NCBI GenBank assembly: GCA_015233245.1
Contig: JADFYB010000012.1
Location: forward strand, 1-38,986
Direction of reading: 5' to 3'
DNA: 38,986 nucleotides
From: Nitrospirota bacterium
Lineage (GTDB): Bacteria > Nitrospirota > Thermodesulfovibrionia > Thermodesulfovibrionales > Magnetobacteriaceae
The position numbers were made by a program, and so were the translations under genes. The notes beneath the pieces are model-generated. The model saw nothing but the letters and a program-made list of their open reading frames with translations. It searched no databases and was not told the DNA's origin. Positions within the stretch are counted from its first letter, which is position 1. Every line of letters begins with the position of its first letter. Shown here in pieces: positions 1 through 8,488 of the stretch.

Positions 1-876
1 GTGGGTAAACCTCATGCTGCGATAAAACCTAAAAAACCCGAGGACTGGGGGTTTTCGACAAATGACTTATCTACTGACACCAGACAGGTAAGAAACGTTC
101 AACGCACAATAGAGGAGCTGCTCTTAACAAAACACCCGCTTATGGCCAAAGGCTATAAGTACATACTGCATACGCCAAAGTATCGCCACGGGGCACACAC
201 CACCCCCAGTGACACAGACCTTGTAGCCGTGTGGTTTGGTCCCTTTACGGATGTTTACAGGAGAGACAAGAGGGCTCCTTTTGTTACAGAGATATATGTG
301 GATATAAACCCGCTTGACGCTAAGGATTTAGGGTTAAATGACGGTGACTATGTCTACATAGATGCCGACCCAGAAGACCGCCCTTACAGAGGCGCCAAAA
401 AGACCGACCCCTACCACAAAGTGGCACGTCTTTTGTGCAGAGCCCGTTACTACCCCGGCACTCCGCGCGGCGTTACCAGAATGTGGCATAACGTCTATCC
501 GGCAACAATAGGCAGTGTAAAGGGACATGAAACACGTCCGGACGGCCTTGCCAAAAACCCGGAGACAAACTATCAGTCGATGAGCAGATATGGCAGCCAT
601 CAGAGCACAACCCGTGCATGGATCAGACCCACTCTTCTGACGGATTCACTTGTTCATAAGACGATGTTTGGGCAGACACTTGACAAGGGGTTTGAGCCGG
701 ATATCCACTGTGCTAACGGCGCTCCCCGTGAAGGATTTGTAACAATAACGAAGGCTGAGGACGGAGGGATAGGAGGCAAGGGCCCGTGGAAACCGTTTAA
801 GGATGGCATACGGCCTACTCAGGAAAATGAAACCATGAAAGCATATATAAACGGCAAGTTTATTAAGGCTAAATAA
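1..876 (+). CDS. Nxr/Nar-like molybdopterin oxidoreductase, catalytic alpha subunit (C-terminal part only)
   Basis: This is the last 291 residues of a large molybdenum-bis-MGD enzyme of the type II DMSO reductase family; the rest lies before the window. The visible part matches the C-terminal molybdopterin-dinucleotide-binding domain: a [22 protein letters not shown] segment (split here as [13 protein letters not shown], residues 94-106, then [17 protein letters not shown]) typical of that beta-barrel, then [18 protein letters not shown] and [13 protein letters not shown]. The Fe-S beta subunit follows after 17 bases, and a haem-b gamma subunit and a NarJ-like chaperone come next, which fixes the family. 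The likely role is periplasmic nitrate reduction or nitrite oxidation, but direction and substrate cannot be read from this fragment. The GTG at position 1 is in frame but is not believed to be the start. Any Tat signal and the Mo-ligand residue would be upstream. Confidence 0.88.
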   Translation: MGKPHAAIKPKKPEDWGFSTNDLSTDTRQVRNVQRTIEELLLTKHPLMAKGYKYILHTPKYRHGAHTTPSDTDLVAVWFGPFTDVYRRDKRAPFVTEIYVDINPLDAKDLGLNDGDYVYIDADPEDRPYRGAKKTDPYHKVARLLCRARYYPGTPRGVTRMWHNVYPATIGSVKGHETRPDGLAKNPETNYQSMSRYGSHQSTTRAWIRPTLLTDSLVHKTMFGQTLDKGFEPDIHCANGAPREGFVTITKAEDGGIGGKGPWKPFKDGIRPTQENETMKAYINGKFIKAK

Positions 877-893
877 GAAGGAGACTCTGCCAC

Positions 894-2027
894 ATGCAAA
901 TGCGAAAGGTATATAACTGGCAATTAGGCAGAAATGCCTCGTACGTGTACCCTCAGAACAGGCCTAAAAAGCAGTGGGCTATGGTGTTTGACCTAAATAA
1001 GTGCATAGCGTGTCAGACCTGCTCTTTAGCCTGTAAGACCACCTGGACCTCAGGGCGCGGTCAGGAGTACATGTACTGGAACAACGTTGAGACAAAGCCC
1101 TACGGCGGCTACCCGACTGCATGGGATATGGGGATACTGTCAAAGCTTGGAATGCAGGATTGGGACGGTAATAAGTACGCTGGACGCACACTGTTTGAGG
1201 CTGCCGAAAAGGATGAGAAAATACTTCAGCATATAGCCGCCGAGGAGGACTGGGCTCATCCAAACATTGGAGAGGATGAGATAACCGGAATGGTTGGTAA
1301 GGGCGACTACATCACCATGCCGCACAAGATATGGATGTTTTATCTGCCCCGGACGTGTGCCCACTGTACGTATCCGGCGTGTTTGTCGGCATGTCCACGG
1401 AAGGCAATTTACAAGCGCCCCGAGGACGGCATAGTGTTGGTGGATCAGTCCAGATGCCGCGGTTACAGGGAATGCGTAAGGGCCTGCCCGTACAAAAAGC
1501 CAATGTTTAACGCTGAGACCAGAATCTCTGAAAAGTGCATCGGCTGCTACCCAAAAATTGAGCAGGGACTGATGACCCAGTGTATTACAAACTGTATCGG
1601 AAGAATACGATTAGGAGGGTTTGTAAACACGCCCGATAAGGCTGTTAAGGAAAATCCGATAGACTACCTTGTGCATATAAGAAAGCTGGCCCTTCCGCTC
1701 TATCCACAGTTTGGAACGGAGCCTAATTTGTTTTACATCCCTCCGATACACGTGCCAACCACGTACCTTAAACAGATGTTTGGCCCTCAGGCGGAAAACG
1801 CCGTTAAGACATATCTTGAGATAAGAAATGATATGACGCTTAAAGGACTTCTGGTACTATTTGGCAGTATGGAGCGGATAATAAGCTCCTTCAGGGTGGA
1901 TGGTAAAACGGCGGCAGGGTTTGATGAAAAGGGCAATGAAATAGTGAAGGTGCCTGTTACTGAGCCAACCTTTATAAGAGAGTTTTATGATGCAAAGCTA
2001 CAGGCCTACAGGCACAATACACCATAG
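894..2027 (+). CDS. Nxr/NarH-like iron-sulfur beta subunit
   Basis: This is the electron-transfer subunit (377 aa) that wires the molybdenum site to the haem-b subunit. Four ferredoxin-like Cys groups are visible: C37-x2-C40-x2-C43-x3-C47 (CIACQTCSLAC), C155/C158/C163/C167 (CAHCTYPACLSAC), C188-RGY-RE-C194-x3-C198, and C215/C218/C230/C234. In the third group Tyr191 stands where a fourth Cys would be. In NarH-type subunits a non-Cys residue here goes with a [3Fe-4S] cluster, so three [4Fe-4S] plus one [3Fe-4S] are predicted. The start ATG has a good AAGAAGGAG ribosome site about 10 bases upstream; a second ATG two codons later is possible. The gene lies 17 bases after the alpha gene, clearly in one operon. 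It is shorter than E. coli NarH (about 510 aa) and closer in size to periplasmic type II family beta subunits. Confidence 0.93.
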   Translation: MQMRKVYNWQLGRNASYVYPQNRPKKQWAMVFDLNKCIACQTCSLACKTTWTSGRGQEYMYWNNVETKPYGGYPTAWDMGILSKLGMQDWDGNKYAGRTLFEAAEKDEKILQHIAAEEDWAHPNIGEDEITGMVGKGDYITMPHKIWMFYLPRTCAHCTYPACLSACPRKAIYKRPEDGIVLVDQSRCRGYRECVRACPYKKPMFNAETRISEKCIGCYPKIEQGLMTQCITNCIGRIRLGGFVNTPDKAVKENPIDYLVHIRKLALPLYPQFGTEPNLFYIPPIHVPTTYLKQMFGPQAENAVKTYLEIRNDMTLKGLLVLFGSMERIISSFRVDGKTAAGFDEKGNEIVKVPVTEPTFIREFYDAKLQAYRHNTP

Positions 2028-2055
2028 GAGAGTGAGGGAGAGCATGGAGGATTCT

Positions 2056-2949
2056 ATGATAAAAAAATTAACACTATACATAGTGCTGACAATGATGGTT
2101 TTTGGTGTGGGTCAGGCTTTTGCTGAGGAGGTTAAAGGAACAGCGGAAAAACCCTTTGTTGAGATAACCTCCTACCATAAGGATACGGATGTAAGCAAAG
2201 TCGGTATAAACGATAACCTATGGAGCGGTGTGGCTTCTTACAGGCAGCCTCTTGAGAAACAGTATCTCGTGGTGCCAAAACCCGTTGAAGTCGGAGTCAA
2301 AGAACTTGTGGTTCAATCAATAAACGATGGCAAGTACATAGCGTTCAGGCTTGTGTGGAAAGATGCAACCGAAAACAGTAGCATCAAGGTAACGGGTTTT
2401 TCCGATGCGGCAGCCATTGAGTTTCCGGTAAAGACTGATCCACTCCCGCAGTACATTATGGGGCAGACGGATATGCCTGTTCATATACTGTACTGGAGGG
2501 CATGGAGATCAAAGGACACCAAGGACGGTTTCCAGACAATTGACACCGCTTATCCGAATCTTACCTCTGACATGTACACATTTGACTACAAGGTGAAGGG
2601 TAAGGGAACCGAAAAGACTCAGGAAGAGAAGGATATGTTTATTCCCGGAAAGGCTGCCGTAAATCCGCGGTCGGTTCCTCACAAACAGATTATAGAGGAG
2701 CTTAACGCTGAGGGCCCGGGCACTTTGAAAACGAAAAACGTTGAAAACACAACCGGCGAATCACACTGGAGTGACGGCACGTGGACACTTGTTATCAGAA
2801 GGCCCCTTAAGGTGGATGATGCTGTATCTGCACAGTTAGTGGTTGGAAAGAAAACCCCCATAGCTTTTGCTGTTTGGGAGGGGGAGAGAAAGGAATCAGC
2901 AGGACGTAAAGCCGTAAGTCCCTCGTGGGCAGAGGTCTTGGTTCAGTAA
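2056..2949 (+). CDS. Periplasmic haem-b gamma subunit of the molybdoenzyme (ethylbenzene-dehydrogenase-like)
   Basis: This is a secreted protein of about 297 aa matching the haem-binding gamma subunits (EB_dh domain) of type II DMSO reductase family enzymes, which pass electrons between the Fe-S subunit and periplasmic cytochrome c. The N-terminus MIKKLTLYIVLTMMVFGVGQ followed by AFA-EE is a clear Sec signal peptide. The C-terminal half contains SHWSDGTWTLVIRRPL, the strand pattern usual near the end of this domain. The frame is open from 1987, overlapping the beta gene, but the ATG at 2056 is preferred: GGAGG lies at 2046-2050, five bases upstream, and it starts directly at the signal peptide. 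An ATG at 2044 is the alternative. The axial haem ligands (usually Met and Lys) were not assigned. Confidence 0.85.
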   Translation: MIKKLTLYIVLTMMVFGVGQAFAEEVKGTAEKPFVEITSYHKDTDVSKVGINDNLWSGVASYRQPLEKQYLVVPKPVEVGVKELVVQSINDGKYIAFRLVWKDATENSSIKVTGFSDAAAIEFPVKTDPLPQYIMGQTDMPVHILYWRAWRSKDTKDGFQTIDTAYPNLTSDMYTFDYKVKGKGTEKTQEEKDMFIPGKAAVNPRSVPHKQIIEELNAEGPGTLKTKNVENTTGESHWSDGTWTLVIRRPLKVDDAVSAQLVVGKKTPIAFAVWEGERKESAGRKAVSPSWAEVLVQ

Positions 2950-3656
2950 TGGGTGCGGAGTCACTATACATATATAAGATTCTGTCTTTGGGTCTTACCT
3001 ACCCGGATAAGAGCAACTTTGATCTCATGGATGAAATCCTGCAAAGGGTGGCGGACATATTTGAAAGTGAGCTGGGTGACGCCGTCCTTGACTTCAGAGA
3101 TAAATTTAATGCGGCAAAAGGTGAGATAAACGAGCTTCAGTCGGAGTATCTTAGAACTTTTGATGTTGGCGCACTGGTTACACCGTATGAGACAGAGTAC
3201 CTGACGGAGAAAATATCCCGTAAGCCGCATGAGTTGGCAGACATTGCCGGTTTTTATGAGGCATTTGGCGTACATGTAAACGATCAGTTGGCTGGCAGAG
3301 AGGCGCTTGACCATATATCGGTGGAGTTTGAGTTTATGGCAATTTTGCTCATGAAGCAGGAGTATGCGCAGAGTAAGGGATTAGAGGAACAGCTGTTTAT
3401 AGTGAGAGAGGCTAAGGAAAATTTTTTTAAGGAACACATAAGCAGGTGGATATTTAAGTATCTAAGGCTTCTTGATAATGCCAGCGTGTGTGAGTATTAC
3501 GTGAGCGCTTTAAATCTGCTTAACCGGCTTATGGAGGCAGAGTGTATTGAGTATGGGCTGGATGCGGCAAGTTTAAAAACTGAAACAAACACCGCTTTCC
3601 ATAATGTAGTCGAGGAGGATTTTACGTGTGGGTGTATGGCTGACAGCAAGGAATAA
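2949..3656 (+). CDS. TorD/NarJ-like molybdoenzyme assembly chaperone
   Basis: This is a cytoplasmic, mostly helical protein of about 235 aa, probably the dedicated chaperone that holds the alpha subunit until the molybdenum cofactor is inserted and before export. The family call comes from its place in the operon (fourth gene after alpha, beta and gamma), the size, and TorD-like features such as the early YIYKILSLGLTYPD segment, LQSEYLRTFDVG near residue 65, and an acidic, all-helical composition. The ATG at 2949 overlaps the gamma stop as TAATG, implying translational coupling; an in-frame GTG at 2925 would extend further into the gamma gene and is less likely. The tail CGCMADSKE carries two close Cys residues, which is unusual but unexplained. 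Confidence 0.78.
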   Translation: MGAESLYIYKILSLGLTYPDKSNFDLMDEILQRVADIFESELGDAVLDFRDKFNAAKGEINELQSEYLRTFDVGALVTPYETEYLTEKISRKPHELADIAGFYEAFGVHVNDQLAGREALDHISVEFEFMAILLMKQEYAQSKGLEEQLFIVREAKENFFKEHISRWIFKYLRLLDNASVCEYYVSALNLLNRLMEAECIEYGLDAASLKTETNTAFHNVVEEDFTCGCMADSKE

Positions 3657-3692
3657 AAATATGAAAAACATTATGAATAAAGAGGGAGAAAA

Positions 3693-5099
3693 ATGCCAAG
3701 TAAATTCTATTTAATGTTAATGTTTTTATCCGGAGTTGTTTTCATGGTAGGAATAGGACTCTTTGCACATGAGTATGCGACACCTGAGTGGAGGAAGTAT
3801 CAGGTGGAGTATAAGGATTTTGTGAGAAGTAACGCTAAAGATGAGGCAACTGCCAGGTTAGCGGAGAGTATGGATATTGGGATTCAACAGATATACTTAA
3901 AGACCTTAGGCAGGATAGACAGGTGCACGAGCTGTCATGTGGGTGTGGAAAACCCGATGATGGCCAAAGCAGCGCTTCCTCTCAGACAGCACAGCGGTGA
4001 CTATCTGAAAAACCATCCGGCGGACCGTTTTGGTTGCACGGTTTGCCATTTTGGGCAGGGCAGAGCGACTAACAAGGTTGCTGCCCATGGTTTAGGCCAT
4101 GAAACCCACTGGGATAATCCCATATTGCCTGTGGAGTATGTCCAGAGCTCATGTGCCCAGTGCCATGATATGGAAATGTTGAAGGACAAGGGTGGAGAGA
4201 TGGTTGTAAAGGGTAAGAAACTCTTTCTTGAGCGGGGCTGTAAGGGCTGCCATAAGCTTGACAGTACGGGTGGCGTCATAGGTAAGGCTCTCGATGGAGT
4301 TGGCTCACAACCTATAGCATATTTCTCTATGAAGAACGTTCAGGGTGAAAAAACCGTGTACACGTGGATGAAGCAGCACTTTGATGACCCAAGAAACATT
4401 GTTCCGACAAGTGAAATGAAGACAGAGTTAACCGATCAGGAGGCTGAGTATATAACAAATTACGTGCTTTCTCTGAGGACACAGGAAATCCCTAAAAAGT
4501 ACCGGAGGATTAATACAACTCCGGAGGCGGAAAAAACCGGAGAGGACCTCTACAGAATGTACTGCGTGGCTTGTCATGCCGATGGTAAGACAAGCTCCTT
4601 CGATGAGGTGTTTAAGAGGACGGTTCCTGCGATTTCAAACCCTGCGTTTTTAAAAGCGGCTACAAATGATTATCTTAAAAAGGTAATAGAAGAGGGGCGC
4701 GCGGGGACTCAGATGACGGCATGGAAAGCATCGGCAGCAGGCCTCACAGAGGCTGAGATTAAGAGCATCGTAGAGTATGTGTCAAAGGACAGACCTGAGC
4801 AACAGGGTGAGCCGTTTGGATATCAGATTACTAATGGAGATTCAAAGGCAGGAGAGGACCTTTTCAGAGTGCGGTGTGTGGATTGTCATGGTAAGAACGG
4901 CCAGGGTGGTATTGGACTGAATCTCAGAAATCCTGTAGTGCAAAAAGAGGCTTCCCCTGAGTTTCTGGCTACAACCATTCGGGACGGCCGAGAGGGCACC
5001 CATATGGCATCTTTTGGTAAAGGCGGTTCCGGTTTGAGCGATAAAAACATTGCTGATATCGTTGCCTATATTAAGACATTTTCAGGAGTAAAAAAATAA
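3693..5099 (+). CDS. Membrane-anchored six-haem cytochrome c
   Basis: This 468-aa c-type cytochrome is probably the periplasmic electron partner of the upstream molybdoenzyme. Six CxxCH haem sites are visible: CTSCH (C78), CTVCH (C115), CAQCH (C154), CKGCH (C183), CVACH (C291) and CVDCH (C395). An N-terminal hydrophobic segment (about residues 5-25) lacks an obvious cleavage site and should anchor it in the inner membrane. The last three haems each sit in a class I-like domain of about 85 residues with a candidate distal Met (SEMKTEL, TQMTAW, THMASF). The first three are packed into an N-terminal module with extra His residues (HGLGHETHW) that could serve as distal ligands. The RBS is GAGGGAG ahead of the ATG; the gene is 36 bases after the chaperone gene. 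A hairpin after the stop probably ends the operon. Confidence 0.9.
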   Translation: MPSKFYLMLMFLSGVVFMVGIGLFAHEYATPEWRKYQVEYKDFVRSNAKDEATARLAESMDIGIQQIYLKTLGRIDRCTSCHVGVENPMMAKAALPLRQHSGDYLKNHPADRFGCTVCHFGQGRATNKVAAHGLGHETHWDNPILPVEYVQSSCAQCHDMEMLKDKGGEMVVKGKKLFLERGCKGCHKLDSTGGVIGKALDGVGSQPIAYFSMKNVQGEKTVYTWMKQHFDDPRNIVPTSEMKTELTDQEAEYITNYVLSLRTQEIPKKYRRINTTPEAEKTGEDLYRMYCVACHADGKTSSFDEVFKRTVPAISNPAFLKAATNDYLKKVIEEGRAGTQMTAWKASAAGLTEAEIKSIVEYVSKDRPEQQGEPFGYQITNGDSKAGEDLFRVRCVDCHGKNGQGGIGLNLRNPVVQKEASPEFLATTIRDGREGTHMASFGKGGSGLSDKNIADIVAYIKTFSGVKK

Positions 5100-5116
5100 C
5101 GTAAAAGTAGTTTGTG

Positions 5117-5141
5117 GGGCATCCCATTAAACGGGGTGCCC
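5117..5141 (+). terminator. Hairpin after the cytochrome gene
   Basis: GGGCATCCC and GGGGTGCCC form a 9-bp stem with one G-U pair and a 7-base loop, starting 17 bases after the cytochrome stop codon. No strict T tract follows, so it could be an imperfect terminator or a 3'-end stabilising structure. Confidence 0.6.
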
Positions 5142-5182
5142 TCATTGCAATAAATCAAAAGCCTTCTATACAAAAACTATAC

Positions 5183-5223
5183 AATAAATAAGAAAAATAA
5201 CCATAGTTTTTTTCTTATTTATT
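5183..5223. terminator. AT-rich perfect inverted repeat, likely bidirectional terminator
   Basis: AATAAATAAGAAAAA (5183-5197) and its exact reverse complement TTTTTCTTATTTATT (5209-5223) form a 15-bp stem with an 11-base loop. It lies between convergent genes (the cytochrome on plus, purE on minus). A-rich and T-rich arms make it able to act in both directions, although the stem has almost no GC. Confidence 0.45.
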
Positions 5224-5231
5224 AACTACTT

Positions 5232-5298
5232 ATACCGAGTTGCGTTCAAAGATATAAATATAAAAGACATGGATTCCTGTTTGGAAGCTACTTGGTAT
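5232..5298. repeat. Short copy (A) of the ATACCGAGT-ended palindromic repeat
   Basis: This 67-bp segment begins ATACCGAGTTGCGTTCAAAG and ends GCTACTTGGTAT; its two ends are inverted, imperfect copies of each other (GCAACTCGGTAT against GCTACTTGGTAT). The left end is identical over more than 20 bases to the copy at 29768. It lacks the internal palindrome of the other two copies. Its right end touches the purE stop codon, so the element appears to have inserted exactly at the gene end. Confidence 0.7.
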
Positions 5299-5822
5299 TA
5301 TAACTTTTTTTCGCCCTCTCTTATACTGAACCTCCTATATAAAATATTAGATTTCTCAACAAGCGATTTCCGTGTGTTTTCTCTGTAGTCTTTAAGTTTA
5401 TCCAAAATTTCAGGATGCTTGATGGATAATATTGAAGCGGCAAGATATGCGGCATTAGCTGCTCCGTTTATGGCAACTGTGGCAACCGGAACTCCTGTGG
5501 GCATCTGCACGGTAGAGTAAAGGGCGTCAAGGCCGTTTAGTTCCCCTGATTTAATGGGAATTCCTATAACCGGAAGAGTTGTGTTTGCGGCTATCGCTCC
5601 TGCCAAATGTGCCGCCATTCCAGCTGCCGCTATGATTACCTCAATGCCCCTTTGGCGGGCACTCTTAGCATACGAGGCTGTTTTTTCCGGCATCCTGTGA
5701 GCCGATGACAACGTTACCTCAAACGGCACTCCTAACTCCTTCAACACTGAGACAGCTTTTTCCACAATCGGGCTATCATTTTCACTTCCCATCACAATTC
5801 CCACAATCGGGTTATCTTGCAA
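5298..5822 (-). CDS. purE: PurE, N5-carboxyaminoimidazole ribonucleotide mutase
   Basis: Class I PurE moves the carboxyl group of N5-CAIR to C4 in de novo purine synthesis (cytoplasm). Family signatures are clear: IVGIVMGSENDSP near the N-terminus (phosphate binding), SAHRMPEK, AAGMAAHLAGAIAANT, and MPTGVPVATVAINGAANAAY. The frame is open to 5945, inside the neighbouring ligase gene, but the extra 41 residues do not look like PurE. A TTG at 5822 with GGAGG nine bases upstream gives a 174-aa protein of normal length starting just before the first beta strand, so that start is chosen. An ATG at 5912 is the alternative. No purK is seen next to it. The gene may be co-transcribed with the upstream ligase gene, 70 bases away. 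Confidence 0.93.
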   Translation of the reverse strand: MQDNPIVGIVMGSENDSPIVEKAVSVLKELGVPFEVTLSSAHRMPEKTASYAKSARQRGIEVIIAAAGMAAHLAGAIAANTTLPVIGIPIKSGELNGLDALYSTVQMPTGVPVATVAINGAANAAYLAASILSIKHPEILDKLKDYRENTRKSLVEKSNILYRRFSIREGEKKL

Positions 5823-5892
5823 TTGTCCAATCCTCCGTTTTTCTAAATTCTGAGACTCTTTACTGTATCTTTTCGTACAGTGGTAAACTGCA

Positions 5893-7599
5893 CTATTGTT
5901 TAACCTCTTCATACAGGGAATCAAGGAGTTTTTTAAATGTATCACAGACCCGGTTTCGTTTTAGTTTAAGAGAGGGGGTCAGAAATCCCTCTGAGACTGT
6001 CAGATGGCCACTATGAATATAGAATTTTTTGATTGTTTCAAAAGATGCCAGATTTCTGTTGACTCTGTCAATACTTTTTTGGACAGTTTCACGTATGGAT
6101 ATATGGTTAATCAGTTCATAGTAGTTTGAAAAGACAATCACACTGCTGTTTGCATAAGATTTAACGGCAGCCTCTTTAAGAGTGATTAGTGCGGTAATGT
6201 ATTTTCTTTCATTTCCATAGAGTACAATGTGTTCAATGAGAGGGTCATCCTTAAACTGTGCCTCAATTAACTGCGGAGATATGTTTTTGCCGCCTGAGGT
6301 TACTATGATTTCTTTTTTTCTACCTTTGATTTTTAAAAATCCGTGTTCATTAAACTCACCGAGGTCACCGGTTTTAAACCATCCGTCTTCTGTAAATGTC
6401 TCTGACGTAGCTGCCGGGTCTTTGTAGTATTGGTTAAAAATATTTGTACCTTTGGCTAAGATTTCACCATCCTCCGCTAACTTTAACTCAACAGACGGAA
6501 ATGGTTTTCCTACGGAGTTAAAATCAAAATCATCGGGTCTGTTCATAGTAAGCGTTGGGGAACATTCGGTAAGGCCGTATCCCTCAATTATTAACATGCC
6601 GGCTTTAAGAAAAAACTCCTTTGCCTCTGTTTTAAGGCCTGCACCGCCTGAAAGACAAAACCCAAGCCTTCCTCCGGTTAACTCACGGAGTTTATCAATT
6701 TGCGCAGATGAATTCACAGAATCAAGATATAGCTTTTCCCAATAAGCAGGAACGCTCATAAACACTGTGGGATGTACCTCCGGCATCTTTGTCAGCACCT
6801 CAGCCGGAGTTGTCAGATATGTGGTAAACCCAAGCGTGTTTCCTAACCCGTACTCACCCCAGCCAAATATGTGAGACATAGGAAGCCACAGTAAATCCAC
6901 ACGCACCTCCGGAATAAGAGAGCCAAGGGTATTTATCCAATCTGTGGCATTTTCATAGAGGTTTCTGTGTGTAAGCACCACCCCCTTGGGCCTGCCAGTG
7001 GTTCCGGATGTGTATAAAATTGCTGCAACGTCATTGACGTTAAACTCATCAATAAGTTGTTTGAACTCATCCGTCACACTCTCTGACATGGCAAAGCCTG
7101 CACTTAGCGCATCGTTAAAAAAGATCGCTTTATTTTCTAATTCTCTGTAGGATTCCACCTGAGTTCCCATTACAATTATATTTTTAACGTTAGGAATATC
7201 AGGAAGAACGTTTAAAACAACCGGCAGCATGTCAGTCTCAGTTATAAGCACTTGCGCATCGCAGTGATTGATTATATACCCGGCCTCAGAAGGAGTGTTG
7301 GAGTGATACACGGGAACAAATACACTGCGGGTGGCATGTATTGCCATTAGAGAAAAAGTCCACTCGATGCGGTTTTTTGCAAATATTGATACCTTTACGC
7401 CGTGCCCTGCGCCGATAGATTTCAGATAGAGCGTAAGCGCTGCGGAGTTTCTAAGGAACTCTCCCCACGTGGTAGTTATCCAGCCGTTTGTGCCATCTGA
7501 GGACATAAAACGAGGAGCATCAGGAGTTTGGCTGCCTCGCTCATAAAGGATAGCGGCATCTGATTTGTATTGCCGGCTGTCAGTAATGTCTTGTATCAT
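5893..7599 (-). CDS. AMP-forming long-chain acyl-CoA synthetase
   Basis: This 568-aa ANL-superfamily enzyme activates a carboxylic acid, probably a fatty acid, to acyl-AMP and then acyl-CoA. Motifs visible: the P-loop-like ILYTSGTTGRPKGVVLTHRN (residues 195-214), the adenine site GYGLTECSPT, the hinge region GWFKTGDLGEFNEHGFLKIKGRKKE, and SGGKNISPQLIE. This is the FadD/FAA1-like layout, with the long-chain family C-terminus rather than a short acetyl-CoA synthetase end. Its start overlaps the stop of the upstream membrane-protein gene (ATGA), so translation is coupled. Substrate chain length cannot be read from sequence. A role in lipid recycling or glycan acylation is possible from the membrane-protein neighbour but is only a guess. 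Confidence 0.9.
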   Translation of the reverse strand: MIQDITDSRQYKSDAAILYERGSQTPDAPRFMSSDGTNGWITTTWGEFLRNSAALTLYLKSIGAGHGVKVSIFAKNRIEWTFSLMAIHATRSVFVPVYHSNTPSEAGYIINHCDAQVLITETDMLPVVLNVLPDIPNVKNIIVMGTQVESYRELENKAIFFNDALSAGFAMSESVTDEFKQLIDEFNVNDVAAILYTSGTTGRPKGVVLTHRNLYENATDWINTLGSLIPEVRVDLLWLPMSHIFGWGEYGLGNTLGFTTYLTTPAEVLTKMPEVHPTVFMSVPAYWEKLYLDSVNSSAQIDKLRELTGGRLGFCLSGGAGLKTEAKEFFLKAGMLIIEGYGLTECSPTLTMNRPDDFDFNSVGKPFPSVELKLAEDGEILAKGTNIFNQYYKDPAATSETFTEDGWFKTGDLGEFNEHGFLKIKGRKKEIIVTSGGKNISPQLIEAQFKDDPLIEHIVLYGNERKYITALITLKEAAVKSYANSSVIVFSNYYELINHISIRETVQKSIDRVNRNLASFETIKKFYIHSGHLTVSEGFLTPSLKLKRNRVCDTFKKLLDSLYEEVKQ

Positions 7600-8447
7600 T
7601 TTTCCCTTTTGCGGCTGAGTTTAAGCACTGGCTTGTAATCATCAAACTGCGGCCATAATTTTATAGGGTGGTTTGGGTCCTTCTCCCATATAGCTATTTC
7701 AGTTCTCCAATCAGGCCAATTTTCATTAACAGTTGCTTTCATTCTGGTTCTGTATTCTGCCATTGATGTGGTTAGTGCGGTTACCGTCAGGGCAAAAGCT
7801 AATATGGATGATACTTTCAGAAAAGAGTTCTTATTAAATTTAACATAAGATAATATTAGTACCATTAGCATTACTCCTGGGGCATACGCATACCTTGCCC
7901 CCCCCATAATATCCATTGAGGTTAATATAAGCATTATCGAACAAAATATTATTCCTATGACCAATAACCATCTGTTTACATCTGAGATTGATTTATAAAT
8001 CAGCCAGATTAAATATATGGCAACCGGTACAACAAATATTAGATATATAAGATTGCTTAAAATTAACTGTGTAAAAGCATAGCCAAAAATAGGCAACATA
8101 AAGTTTTCTACAAGATAAAGTGACAGGACACTATGAATATCTCTGTTATTAAACCTTTGTGGAAATCCAGTTGTATAGTATGAGTGGATTATTACGGCTA
8201 CCTGGCAAACAGACGTGAAAACCAGTATGGTGGCATGAATTGTATGCTCACGGCATTTCCTGTGAAAAGCACGTAAAATATAAATCGGAGTAAGATAACA
8301 CGAGGGTATGCCGGCAAAACCTGCAATTAAAAGCAGCAGGCGGTAAGCCCATATTTTGAATGTAGTCTCTCCTTCTACCTTTGAAACTAAAATTAAAAAA
8401 GCAGCGAGAAACAAGAAATACTGCGAGGTTGCTGGTGCTATCCACAT
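7596..8447 (-). CDS. Polytopic membrane protein, 3' part of a frameshifted gene
   Basis: This 283-residue frame has about six to eight hydrophobic helices and a charged C-terminal tail (WPDWRTEIAIWEKDPNH). It has no recognised catalytic motif. The frame is open upstream of its first Met, through ITTLITIFVLSTGD, back to the run of seven A (T at 8492-8498) where the 5' part ends. Adding one A makes a single continuous protein of about 415 aa with the 8489-8842 part. The ATG at 8447 is therefore probably internal. The general shape (N-terminal acidic YDEDGW motif in the first part, many TM helices) recalls GT-C membrane glycosyltransferases or their uncharacterised relatives, but no function can be assigned. 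The stop overlaps the acyl-CoA ligase start. Confidence 0.75.
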   Translation of the reverse strand: MWIAPATSQYFLFLAAFLILVSKVEGETTFKIWAYRLLLLIAGFAGIPSCYLTPIYILRAFHRKCREHTIHATILVFTSVCQVAVIIHSYYTTGFPQRFNNRDIHSVLSLYLVENFMLPIFGYAFTQLILSNLIYLIFVVPVAIYLIWLIYKSISDVNRWLLVIGIIFCSIMLILTSMDIMGGARYAYAPGVMLMVLILSYVKFNKNSFLKVSSILAFALTVTALTTSMAEYRTRMKATVNENWPDWRTEIAIWEKDPNHPIKLWPQFDDYKPVLKLSRKREK

Positions 8448-8488
8448 ATCTCCAGTTGATAGAACAAATATTGTTATTAATGTTGTAA

